This document shows positions 16,720 through 24,801 of a stretch of 34,262 nt of DNA, in pieces. Under the pieces are notes generated by a model. It made no database searches. It saw only the letters and a list, made by a program, of their open reading frames with translations, and was not told the DNA's origin. This stretch comes from Serratia sp. H1w (GTDB taxonomy: Bacteria > Pseudomonadota > Gammaproteobacteria > Enterobacterales > Enterobacteriaceae). The stretch covers positions 1 through 34,262 of the forward strand of contig NZ_AYMQ01000058.1 in NCBI RefSeq assembly GCF_000633355.1, read 5' to 3'. The position numbers and the translations under genes are program-made. The first letter of the stretch is position 1. Every line of letters begins with the position of its first letter.

Positions 16720-19248
16720 TCATCGTTGTGCCAGAATGGTCTGTGGCGTACAAACCACATCGCCGACCCATTTCACGCCCCTCGCCTGGCTCAGATCCAG
16801 GTCCACTTCACAAATGCCGTGATCCTCTGTGGTCAGCGATACGCTTGGGAAACGCTTATCCACATCCATTGAGAAGGCTCCAGCCCCATCCGTGGTCGTT
16901 TTACCGATGTGGTTACGCACAGCCGCATTGGCAATTGCCTGACCATTCCCGCTAGTCATACGGCCGAACACCGTCACTAATTGCTTCACTTCCGGTTGGT
17001 AGACGGCCACATTGCCTGGGTACAGCGTGACGTTGCTGGTACGCCCTTTCACGATGTCGAAACTGTCCACCGAGTTCTTGTCGTTCATCAGCTCAACTTT
17101 GTAGTTCGCATACGGTGGCAGCGGGATAAAGTTATCAGCACCGGTCAGACGATAGTTACGCCCATTCACCTGAGCGGATAACACGGCATCATCGATGATG
17201 TCGGTTTTGATTATCACGCCAGATTTCTCCTGAATGCCGCTGGCGGCAAAGCTTTTATCGCTGTAGGCAACGGCTCCGTGCGCAGTCAGGTTGCCATTCA
17301 GGCGGTTGTTATCTGGCCGTGAGAGTGACAACGTGCCCGCACTGTATTTGGTATCAAACGCGGCATAACCGGAGGCAGAATAGTCACTTTCGCCGTTATG
17401 TTTGTCCTTGATGAGTTTCGCCAGGTTGAAACCGGCGGATGTGAACGCCGAGTCATCAAAGCTCTTGTTGGCACTCAGGTTGGCCCGCACGTTGCCATTG
17501 CTTGAAGATACCCCGGTACTTAACCAGGCTGCCAGCGGCAACGAGAAATCCAGTGAGATGTAGCGTTGGTTGGTGCTATTGGACTGATAATCATAGCGAT
17601 AACGCTGGATACCGGCACGTAGGTTTACCGTGCCATAGCGTCCGGAGAACAGTGCCGTGGAGTATTCCAGATTGTTAGAAGTGCTGCGATCGCGCTTATC
17701 CACCGTGCGACTCAGCGTAAGTTGACCACCACGTTCAAAAAACCGGCTCAGACTAAGGGTGCCACCATAGGAATAGCTGTCCGACTCATAGATCGGCAAC
17801 CCCTTACCGATATGGCTCTTTTCACGGTTGGCCCATACACTGCCAAAGCCTTTCGGTAGCGCAAAACTGGCGCTTAAAATATTGCGGTAGCGCCCCCCCT
17901 GTGACAGCAATCCCTGCCAACCCAGATTGGCGAACTGGTTTACATTGAGGTTGACCGAGGTTTCATTCACGACCTTCTTGTCGAAGGTGTAGGTCGACGT
18001 TTGTAGCGCCAGGCCAAATATCGCCGGGACCGAAGCAATCTTGAGGATTTCCGGGATCGACATCGCCGCCGACGCGCCCGCCAGATAGGTTTCGTTGGTG
18101 GTGCTGCCGGTGGTGCGACTACTGCGGTTGTCGTAATTAACGTAACCGCCATACAGCTGCCAGTTCAATTCTTGCGCCATACCATTATTGCCGGAAAACG
18201 CTTTGTTGATCGTCTGGCGCATACGCGACTGAGTTTTACCGTCTATCACTACATCGACATCAACGTCGTAAATCCCGTACGGCAGGCGGCTGGTATCCAC
18301 TTCAAAGCTGCCCATCGGGAAGTTTTGAATATTCAACAGACGCCCCTGACGATAGATATGGACTTCCCCCGCGCTAGGTAAAAACACGGTGATCGGCGTC
18401 AACGAATACTGGTTATTCTGGATTTTGGTCGCCGACTTATTGCCATAGGTGACGCCATATACCTTGCTGGAGTTAAGCGCCGACAGGCTACCCAACGATT
18501 GCAGGTTCCAGGTATCGACCAGTCCAAACGCCAGACGATGCCCGTTCATATCCCTTTCATACATGGCACGGTAAAGCTGCGAATCCTGATGAGACTCTCC
18601 GATACCGTAAAACGAGCCGTTCACATTGAAGTGATGCTCCGCGAAGCCGAAGGTGTTATCCAGGGTCAAATAGTTATTCGAGGTGTTCTCGCCATTTTTT
18701 AGCTGTGAGCGATAGACACCCAGATCGTAGTTCAGCACCGAGCTAAAATGCGGCACTGAAGAGCTACCCAGCAGGCTCATGCGCGGGATAATAGCGGTCG
18801 CCAGGCTTTTTTCACCCACATCCAGCGTCAGCACAAAGGAACGGATATTCAGATTAAGAACGGCATCAGACGAAACAGTAATGGAAGTGTTGTGATCAAA
18901 AAAACGCTCTTTCAGACCGGTGATTAAAGCCTGGGTAGGCTCCGCCAGCTTGGCACCTTCGGAGCCTTCTACCAGCGTAATGTCTTTTATCATCAGGCGA
19001 CCTTGTTCCAATACCACCAGCGCATCGGCCACCTTTTGTTTTTCTTGTTGATCGCCACCTTTATAACGCAGCAGGACAGGAATGGTCATACCTTCGGTCA
19101 GCGCCTGGCCAAAAACACCCGGAATAAGATAATTTCCTAAACGAACATCCTGTAAGTTTCTTGCATTGGCCTGCATAGACACCAGCGCCGCAGCAATGCA
19201 TAGCGCCACGGCCTTGGCCCTTATCCCTAAGATGAAATTATTATCCAT
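16720..19248 (-). CDS. ecpC: EcpC, outer-membrane usher
   Basis: 842 aa, matching E. coli EcpC (841 aa). Ushers form the outer-membrane pore that accepts chaperone-subunit complexes and assembles the pilus. A signal peptide (KAVALCIAAALVSMQANA) is followed by an N-terminal domain, a long beta-barrel region rich in alternating Ser/Asn/Tyr strands (about 160-670) and C-terminal Ig-like domains with paired cysteines (GICEVDL, VVCTPQ). The start is the ATG at 19248: an in-frame TTG at 19260 is unlikely, because GGGGAAG just before the ATG works as its ribosome site. It sits between ecpB and ecpD on the same strand. Confidence 0.9.
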   Translation of the reverse strand: MDNNFILGIRAKAVALCIAAALVSMQANARNLQDVRLGNYLIPGVFGQALTEGMTIPVLLRYKGGDQQEKQKVADALVVLEQGRLMIKDITLVEGSEGAKLAEPTQALITGLKERFFDHNTSITVSSDAVLNLNIRSFVLTLDVGEKSLATAIIPRMSLLGSSSVPHFSSVLNYDLGVYRSQLKNGENTSNNYLTLDNTFGFAEHHFNVNGSFYGIGESHQDSQLYRAMYERDMNGHRLAFGLVDTWNLQSLGSLSALNSSKVYGVTYGNKSATKIQNNQYSLTPITVFLPSAGEVHIYRQGRLLNIQNFPMGSFEVDTSRLPYGIYDVDVDVVIDGKTQSRMRQTINKAFSGNNGMAQELNWQLYGGYVNYDNRSSRTTGSTTNETYLAGASAAMSIPEILKIASVPAIFGLALQTSTYTFDKKVVNETSVNLNVNQFANLGWQGLLSQGGRYRNILSASFALPKGFGSVWANREKSHIGKGLPIYESDSYSYGGTLSLSRFFERGGQLTLSRTVDKRDRSTSNNLEYSTALFSGRYGTVNLRAGIQRYRYDYQSNSTNQRYISLDFSLPLAAWLSTGVSSSNGNVRANLSANKSFDDSAFTSAGFNLAKLIKDKHNGESDYSASGYAAFDTKYSAGTLSLSRPDNNRLNGNLTAHGAVAYSDKSFAASGIQEKSGVIIKTDIIDDAVLSAQVNGRNYRLTGADNFIPLPPYANYKVELMNDKNSVDSFDIVKGRTSNVTLYPGNVAVYQPEVKQLVTVFGRMTSGNGQAIANAAVRNHIGKTTTDGAGAFSMDVDKRFPSVSLTTEDHGICEVDLDLSQARGVKWVGDVVCTPQTILAQR

Positions 19249-19318
19249 TTGCTTCCCCAAACAACACCCCTATTCCACACGTGGCAGACACGCACGATGT
19301 AGGTAATGGATAAAGATG

Positions 19319-20005
19319 CTATTTCACGTTGATATAATCTTCGTTGTGCCAAATGCCAACGCTGAGTTTTGGATTATTGATATCAACAAATTTCAAATGC
19401 ACGCCCAGCCCTGGCATGACGTAATAACGTTCACGGCACCCTTTATTTTTCTCTTCGCTGGTCTGTGGCTGCTTGCAGGGGCCAAATGCCACCACGCGGA
19501 AAGAGCTGTTTCCGGTGTTATAGGCGACGCCATTGCGATATTGATAATCAAACTTGTCCTGCCGTGGCGTGACGACCAGAATGGTACTAATGGTTGCCGA
19601 AGTGGTTGCCGAGGCCGTCTTGCGCGTTTTTGACAATCCCTCTTCGGTGACTGGGTTATCATTCCAGACTAAACGGTAATAACGCTCTTTTTCATCCTTC
19701 GGCCCGGAATAGAAAACACGAAAAACATCTTTGCCCTTGCCGGGTAAGATCAGGTTGGATGGCGTGGCCATTATTTCCTGCCTGCTCTCCATTGGGATCA
19801 CTTTCCCTCCTTCCATCGGGGAGGAAATACGCTCAACCTTCAGGCTGACCAGACGGGCATCATCCACAGTATTGATCACTTCCTTGGCGATCACGCTCTG
19901 GCCTGGGGAAATGATTGATGTAATCGCGCCAACGTTAATTGCACTGGCGTGAGTACAATAAAATAATGCTGAGCACATCAGCGTAGGAAACCATCTGTTC
20001 ATCAT
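19319..20005 (-). CDS. ecpB: EcpB, pilus periplasmic chaperone
   Basis: 228 aa with a signal peptide ending near THASA. It matches E. coli EcpB (222 aa): the DARLVSLKVERISSPMEGGKVIPM segment, the phosphate-free FYSGPKDEKERYYRLVW block, TILVVTPRQDKFDYQYRNG, and two cysteines near residues 180-200 (GPCKQ and KGCRE). It is the main chaperone for EcpA. Two adjacent ATGs (20005, 20002) are both possible starts. A strong hairpin (20016-20042) sits directly upstream, between it and ecpA, and likely sets a lower expression level than the pilin. Confidence 0.9.
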   Translation of the reverse strand: MMNRWFPTLMCSALFYCTHASAINVGAITSIISPGQSVIAKEVINTVDDARLVSLKVERISSPMEGGKVIPMESRQEIMATPSNLILPGKGKDVFRVFYSGPKDEKERYYRLVWNDNPVTEEGLSKTRKTASATTSATISTILVVTPRQDKFDYQYRNGVAYNTGNSSFRVVAFGPCKQPQTSEEKNKGCRERYYVMPGLGVHLKFVDINNPKLSVGIWHNEDYINVK

Positions 20006-20015
20006 GCGTTCCAGA

Positions 20016-20042
20016 AGGATCGGGGTGAGTCACCCCGATCCT
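20016..20042 (-). terminator. Perfect 13-bp hairpin between ecpA and ecpB
   Basis: Two perfect 13-base arms (AGGATCGGGGTGA and its complement) around a single base form a very stable stem between the pilin and chaperone genes. There is no T-run after it on the minus strand, so it more likely protects the upstream ecpA message or partly attenuates transcription than fully terminates it. Confidence 0.7.
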
Positions 20043-20067
20043 GGCTACGTTAAGATAACAAAATCAC

Positions 20068-20667
20068 TTACGGGGCAGGGGTGAAAGTACCGTCCCAGGA
20101 AGCGGTGAACTCAACGTTCACGTTGCCATCCCAGTAACCATCGGTCAGATCTTTAAGCGCCGTATCCGCACCAGCAACGGTCGCTTTGGCGATGTCAAAG
20201 GCAAACACGCCCTGGGTGCTGGAACGGTTAGAACCCGCATAAGCGCTTGGCACAGCCAGAGCAGCCAGACCGGCACTGATACCCGCAGAAGTGTCGACCA
20301 TTACCGTCTCGGTGCTTTCAGACAGTGCTTGGCCGTTCCACTTGACGCCCACGGTCAGCGCTGAGTCATCGCTGGTGCGGCTCAGAGTATTGGAGATGAT
20401 TTTTGAGGTCAGTTTGAAGTCACTCGCGCCAGACTGGCCAGCGATGGTGATGTCGAACGCACCGTCTTGAGAGTTGAAACGCTCCAGACCTTCTGCATAG
20501 TTAAAGGTCAGTGATTTCAGTGGCGTAACAACCAGCATGCTGCTGGTATCTTTGATGGCTTTTGCATCCCAAGACGCTGTCGCGTTCGCAGTACGAGTGT
20601 CCGCATTAGCCAGATTAATTGTTCCCATCGCTGAAGCTGCAATCAAAGCCAGAGCTAACTTCTTCAT
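20068..20667 (-). CDS. ecpA: EcpA, major pilin of the E. coli common pilus
   Basis: 199 aa (E. coli EcpA is about 195 aa). The signal peptide is MKKLALALIAASAMGTINLANA. The mature protein carries the family signatures TATASW-like N-terminal strand, KDTSSMLVVTPLKSLTFNYAEG, FNSQDGAFDI, and an ending WDGNVNVEFTASW. It contains no cysteines, as expected for this pilin. An in-frame upstream start (20787) would add 40 residues with no signal peptide at the front. The ATG at 20667 has AGGAAG about 7 bases upstream and begins at the signal peptide. It is the first structural gene after ecpR. Confidence 0.93.
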   Translation of the reverse strand: MKKLALALIAASAMGTINLANADTRTANATASWDAKAIKDTSSMLVVTPLKSLTFNYAEGLERFNSQDGAFDITIAGQSGASDFKLTSKIISNTLSRTSDDSALTVGVKWNGQALSESTETVMVDTSAGISAGLAALAVPSAYAGSNRSSTQGVFAFDIAKATVAGADTALKDLTDGYWDGNVNVEFTASWDGTFTPAP

Positions 20668-20856
20668 AAAATTTCTTCCTTTATTTATATCAATTAATTT
20701 CCCGCCATTATTTACTGGCGTGGCACAGTAAATGCGACACAAGGGCGCATTCGAAAACAAAATATTTTCGAATAAGTCCTCTTGCATGAGTCAAATTAAT
20801 ACCTACGATAAAAATTTATCGCATATTAAATTTACCTAGATGAGAAAAGTGACAGC
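20668..20856 (-). promoter_or_regulatory. ecpR-ecpA intergenic region with inverted repeats
   Basis: This 189-bp gap contains three inverted repeats: CGCCA/TGGCG at about 20703-20720, a perfect 9-bp repeat ATTCGAAAA/TTTTCGAAT with a 7-base loop at 20749-20773, and CGATAA/TTATCG at about 20804-20819. They may be a terminator or processing site after ecpR or operators for an internal ecpA promoter. None has a clear T-run. Confidence 0.45.
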
Positions 20857-21456
20857 TTATCTGACCCCGTGAATAGCCTGAGTGAAAATATCATTCATTT
20901 TGGTCAGCCTCATCTTACCCAAAATATTATGCCGCAGGGCGTAAACCGTTTTAGGGCTAAGATGCAATCTGCTGGCCAAATCACGCACGGTGACACCATG
21001 GATCAACATGCGTAATAAACCTATCTCGCGCGAAGAGAGTCTGATTTCCGATGGGGAAGATACCGTCTCCCCGGCAATAACATGGTCGATTTTAGCGAAA
21101 ATGTCACTGGACGCCCCCGCCCTGTCGATCACGGAATCAACCTGATGGAACATACACTTATAGTAATTTGCCAACGGCAATAGGTGGTCGTCGGTGACCA
21201 AAACAACGCGATTACGGGCGGAATACAATAGCCAATCCTGCACCAGAAAAAGGCACAGGTTAGATAATTGGAAGTCAACAAACACGACCTTCAGCTGTTC
21301 TGGAGGGGTATTGACTGAGTTGCAGTAGCCAACGATACCTTTGCGAAAATACTTATTGGTATCGGGCCAGGTTAAAGGCTTTTTTGAACGGGCTGGGCCC
21401 TGCGGCACATACCCACAATCCAATATCTGCAGCATAAGGATCCCTTCCATTTCCAT
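20857..21456 (-). CDS. ecpR: EcpR (MatA)-like LuxR-type regulator of the pilus operon
   Basis: About 199 aa. The C-terminal ~65 residues are a LuxR-type helix-turn-helix (LSSREIGLLRMLIHGVTVRDLASRLHLSPKTVYALRHNI in its core), while the N-terminal half is divergent, as in E. coli EcpR (196 aa), which activates its own operon. It is immediately upstream of ecpA on the same strand, the exact place of ecpR, so the assignment leans on position plus the domain. The start is uncertain: ATGs at 21456, 21450 and 21435 are all in frame, and the last has GGAAGGG about 6 bases before it. Confidence 0.8.
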   Translation of the reverse strand: MEMEGILMLQILDCGYVPQGPARSKKPLTWPDTNKYFRKGIVGYCNSVNTPPEQLKVVFVDFQLSNLCLFLVQDWLLYSARNRVVLVTDDHLLPLANYYKCMFHQVDSVIDRAGASSDIFAKIDHVIAGETVSSPSEIRLSSREIGLLRMLIHGVTVRDLASRLHLSPKTVYALRHNILGKMRLTKMNDIFTQAIHGVR

Positions 21457-21951
21457 TGATTTCCAACTCCATTACGCCGTTGGAGAAGCGAACTGATATT
21501 TCTGCAAACTAAGTTATTTCCTAATTTGTGAGACGATATTAATGGCGAAATATCATTATTCAAAATCGGTTAAAACGATCAACGATACATCAATTAATCG
21601 CTAGTACCTATCAAATTGTTATTTTCCATCACAATATAAGATAAGATTAATGTTATATTAATCAATAAAAAACGTTAATTAGCCCGCTTACAGTAATCTA
21701 AGAATATTCTCTTTCAATTACATAAGAATAGACATTACTTTCAGAAACCATACTGGCTCAGCGGTAATATCCCTGAACGAATAGGCCGAAAGTAAAAAGA
21801 TCAATCAAGAATAATCCCATATAAGAGAGGCATCACACATTGCTTGACTCATGAGCCAGAATACTCTGATCGCTACAGATGAAAATAACACAAAAAATCA
21901 ACATAAACACAACATAAAGGTCATTTAGTGAGCGATTTCAGGCTTGTTTTT

Positions 21952-21967
21952 TGTGATAAATATCACG
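21952..21967. promoter_or_regulatory. CRP-like binding site
   Basis: TGTGA-N6-TCACG fits the CRP consensus TGTGA-N6-TCACA at nine of ten positions. On the plus strand a TTGATC and a TATCTT follow, placing the site about 43 bp before a possible start near 22003, as in class II CRP promoters, but the -35/-10 spacing is poor. It is also ~500 bp upstream of ecpR. Confidence 0.45.
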
Positions 21968-22008
21968 ATTTGATCGAAAAAAATCAGTTTTATCTTAAGC
22001 TGTCGGGT

Positions 22009-22048
22009 TTGAGAGCGTTCTCAAGGCGGCTAACCGAGTGTTAGCCGC
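22009..22048. terminator. Twin hairpins after the DUF4132 gene
   Basis: Two inverted repeats stand side by side: TTGAGA/TCTCAA with a 4-base loop (22009-22024) and GCGGCTAA/TTAGCCGC with a 7-base loop (22026-22048). They follow the end of the DUF4132 gene on the minus strand by about 29 bases, a natural place for its terminator, although neither is followed by a good T-run on either strand. Confidence 0.45.
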
Positions 22049-22076
22049 TTTGCATTGTTGAGATCCCAGCCTCTAC

Positions 22077-24056
22077 TCACCGCGATAACAATCTACCGAG
22101 CAACGCAATTATCTCCTTCGACAGAAGGTCACCAGATGCCTCCTCCAATAGAGGGCAAGGCAAAACCACTGGCTTGCCAAGGCATGTCACTCTGCCAGTG
22201 GCTAAATGCACCCGATTATCGCCAACCTGAGCATAATGACCGGTAAGGATGAGCTGCTGGCGGGCAATCTCATCGGCAAAATGCTGTTCCACGCAGGTTT
22301 TTCGATAATCGATAGCCTCCTTCATGGAGACAAATCCGGTTTCACCCCGAGCAAGGGACGACATGCTGACCAGCAAATCAACCGCCCGTAGCGCTTCCGA
22401 AAGCACCACAGCGGGAATATGTTCATCAAAAATCCGCTCACGGCGGCCATTGCTCAGACGGTAGACAGCCAGTTCACCGCTTTCCCCTTGCCCCTGCACG
22501 CCATGGAATAGCGTCGTATGCATGTTTAAGACGAAAAGATAGTCGCCAAACCAGCGTTCGCAGGCGTCATAATCAATTTTCCACCCTTCGGCACGAGCCA
22601 ACCCCACCAGCGTTTGCAGATCCAGCATATAGCCCGAGAAGTCCTGCATCGCGTAGGCATGATAGATCTCGCGTAGACCCTGCTTAAACGGCTGATCAAT
22701 ACCCTGCCTTAGCAGGTAGCTTTGCCATGCATCATGCTCGGAAGGGGAAACATGCAGCGGGTGCCATAATCGTATACGTTGCAGATCGGGCACCGTGCAA
22801 GGCTCCCCCCAACAATCAACCCACTGTTGGTTTGCCGTGGGCATTATTGAATGGTAAACACCGGGCGCGGACTCCACCTGCCAGATAAGCTGACGGCTGA
22901 TATCAGCAACCCAGTCAAATTGCGTTACCGCTTCAAGCCAGGCAGGCCATGAATAGTGCGTATCGCAATACACGCCGTTTTCCAGCACTTTCAACAACGT
23001 ATCGCGCTGCTTTTTATTTTTAGTGGCGGAAAGGTGTCTGAAAGCGTATTCCCCCCGCATCGCCAAAGCCAATTGCGCCGGCTTGAGGTTACGCTTTAAT
23101 TTTTTCTGTACGCCAGCGTGGCGGACCTTCTCTACCCAATGCTGTAGTGCCAGCACGCTCTCCGGCGTGGGGATGCCTTCTACCGCATGGCCCAATGCGA
23201 TTGCCAGCGACTGCGAGGGCACCGTTTTAGCTTCGCCAGGCGCGGAGCAGACTAACGCCAACAAACGTGGGAAGGCCTCCCCAAACCAACTTTCATCACG
23301 CCATGCCACAACCCTTGCTGCTCGTGCAATGACATGTGCCTCTTCTACCGAGAATGCCCCGTCGGCGCGGTAGGTGGCCGGTTGGTTATGGATAGCTTCA
23401 AGGTGGGCGATAGCCTGATGTAGCGCTTGGTAGGCAAACGAGCAATAAGCAGGATCCTCACTCAACTGACGAGCAGGATCTTCTTCCCCGGCTTTAAAGT
23501 AACCTTGTCCAAAGAAAAATAACGTAAAGAGGGAGTTGGTGGATAGGCGGGGAATAAACTCAGCTTCCAGCAAAATGAGGCTTTGCTCATTAAATTGCTC
23601 GCTAACCGCTTGCTGCCAACGTTCATGCGCGGCCTCACCGCTAAACTGCGCCATTACGGCACAACAGTAGCGCCCAGCCTTCGCCAATTGCTGAGCAAAT
23701 TGCTGTTCATCGGCAAACTGCTGGCTAATAAAGTCTGTCAATGCACTCTCTGGTGGCTGCGACAACCAACCCAGGTATTGGACCATTTCCTGCCAATCTC
23801 GCGCCAACGGCAAAACCCGCAGCGCTGCGGCGTTATCCAAAGCAGGTTGCAGTTGCTGCTCTCTGACTTTTCTAAAAAGCAGGTTGGCAAGGCTATTCAC
23901 CGTTGAGGAGGGGTCACGTTGGTTTTCTAGAATATCGGCCCACAGCCCACCCAGGGTTGCAGGCGAGAGAGAGTAAATCTGATCCGGATTAGCCATGGCG
24001 CTATCGACGTGCAGATCCAGCAGGCTCAGCCAGTCATGGTTGGGTTGTTCACACAT
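22077..24056 (-). CDS. DUF4132 domain-containing protein
   Basis: 659 aa, soluble, with no signal peptide or membrane segment. The region about 420-520 shows the DUF4132 pattern: RLWHPLHVSPSEHDAW at about 429-444, then IDQPFKQGLREIY. The N-terminal ~350 residues are helical and repeat-like (Leu/Ala-rich with many Trp and Gln), and a C-terminal ~100 residues includes a small globular piece rich in Leu. DUF4132 proteins (including the MolR-like group) have no established biochemical role. The gene follows the RES toxin by 67 bp on the same strand and could be in its operon. The ribosome site before the ATG at 24056 is weak. Confidence 0.8.
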   Translation of the reverse strand: MCEQPNHDWLSLLDLHVDSAMANPDQIYSLSPATLGGLWADILENQRDPSSTVNSLANLLFRKVREQQLQPALDNAAALRVLPLARDWQEMVQYLGWLSQPPESALTDFISQQFADEQQFAQQLAKAGRYCCAVMAQFSGEAAHERWQQAVSEQFNEQSLILLEAEFIPRLSTNSLFTLFFFGQGYFKAGEEDPARQLSEDPAYCSFAYQALHQAIAHLEAIHNQPATYRADGAFSVEEAHVIARAARVVAWRDESWFGEAFPRLLALVCSAPGEAKTVPSQSLAIALGHAVEGIPTPESVLALQHWVEKVRHAGVQKKLKRNLKPAQLALAMRGEYAFRHLSATKNKKQRDTLLKVLENGVYCDTHYSWPAWLEAVTQFDWVADISRQLIWQVESAPGVYHSIMPTANQQWVDCWGEPCTVPDLQRIRLWHPLHVSPSEHDAWQSYLLRQGIDQPFKQGLREIYHAYAMQDFSGYMLDLQTLVGLARAEGWKIDYDACERWFGDYLFVLNMHTTLFHGVQGQGESGELAVYRLSNGRRERIFDEHIPAVVLSEALRAVDLLVSMSSLARGETGFVSMKEAIDYRKTCVEQHFADEIARQQLILTGHYAQVGDNRVHLATGRVTCLGKPVVLPCPLLEEASGDLLSKEIIALLGRLLSR

Positions 24057-24071
24057 GCGAATTTTACGATC

Positions 24072-24117
24072 CCTGTAGGGTTGTTGGCGGTAGTGATGAT
24101 ATTAATGTTTCTACAGG
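24072..24117 (-). other. Inverted repeat between RES toxin and DUF4132 genes
   Basis: CCTGTAG (24072-24078) and CTACAGG (24111-24117) are perfect 7-base arms with a 32-base loop, filling most of the 67-bp gap. It could be an RNA stem that tunes downstream expression, or a chance occurrence. Confidence 0.3.
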
Positions 24118-24123
24118 CCGACT

Positions 24124-24801
24124 TCAGCACTCTTTGGCGGTTTTATCACCAAGGGAGTCGAGAAGCACCACCCCAAGCTGATCGGCTTGTTCTTCTATCA
24201 CCTCCATGACCGCTGCTGACTCCAGCACACGCGCAGATTCGGTGTCGACATCAAATTGTTCGAGCTTAACTCGATCGCCAAAAAGCATTAAGGCAATATC
24301 ACCATGCTGTTTTGAAGACCATTGCAATCCATGCGCACCAGGGTGGGCCTGATGTATAGCCACCGAATATTCTTGAGTAAAAACATACTGATCCGCAGTT
24401 GAATCCAAAAGGTCGGCTCTTGTTACCCCCATTTTCCGCAACGTTCTCGGATTGAGATCCACCAGAGCCAAATCTTCGCCAGTCCTTACTACGGAGTACA
24501 CCAGCTTTTCCAACTTACCCAAATCATAGGGAGCACCGACGGAATTAGGCGGTAAGTCATGAAAAATGGTTTCCATCACGGCAACTCCTGTACTAACACC
24601 GCCATAGAGAGTAGGTACAGCGTTACTCATAGGGCTAAAGCGTGCACTGCCTTTGCCAGGATTAAATTGCACGGCAGTAAACTCAGCTGAATGTATTCGA
24701 TAGATGGGCTTGCCCGCGGGCCAGACGGTGAAATTCACCAAGATGTCGGTTTTCGGCGCAGGTAATTTTCTGACAACGTCCTTGTCATCCGAATCAGCCA
24801 T
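24124..24801 (-). CDS. RES-domain toxin
   Basis: 225 aa with a RES domain from about residue 32 onward. Toxins of this family (such as MbcT and the Pseudomonas RES toxin) degrade NAD+ and halt growth. The conserved active-site positions are visible: Arg54 in GSARFSP, Tyr66 in TLYGG, Glu77 in VMETIFHD, and Ser162/Ser163 in WSSKQHG. An in-frame start at 24885 would extend into the antitoxin frame. The ATG at 24801 follows GGGGGAG and overlaps the antitoxin stop by 8 bp, a classic coupled toxin-antitoxin layout. It is slightly longer than many RES toxins because of a ~30-residue N-terminal extension. Confidence 0.88.
   Translation of the reverse strand: MADSDDKDVVRKLPAPKTDILVNFTVWPAGKPIYRIHSAEFTAVQFNPGKGSARFSPMSNAVPTLYGGVSTGVAVMETIFHDLPPNSVGAPYDLGKLEKLVYSVVRTGEDLALVDLNPRTLRKMGVTRADLLDSTADQYVFTQEYSVAIHQAHPGAHGLQWSSKQHGDIALMLFGDRVKLEQFDVDTESARVLESAAVMEVIEEQADQLGVVLLDSLGDKTAKEC

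Larger units (their letters stand above)
21457..22076. other. AT-rich 620-bp region upstream of the ecp operon
   Basis: This gap has no credible gene. It is clearly AT-rich compared with its neighbours, as expected for an H-NS-silenced fimbrial promoter. It holds a CRP-like site (21952-21967) and two neighbouring hairpins (22009-22024 and 22026-22048). A single TTCCT sequence lies about 60 bp upstream of ecpR (near 21515); I recall TTCCT boxes being reported for EcpR in E. coli, but one short match is weak evidence. Confidence 0.6.
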
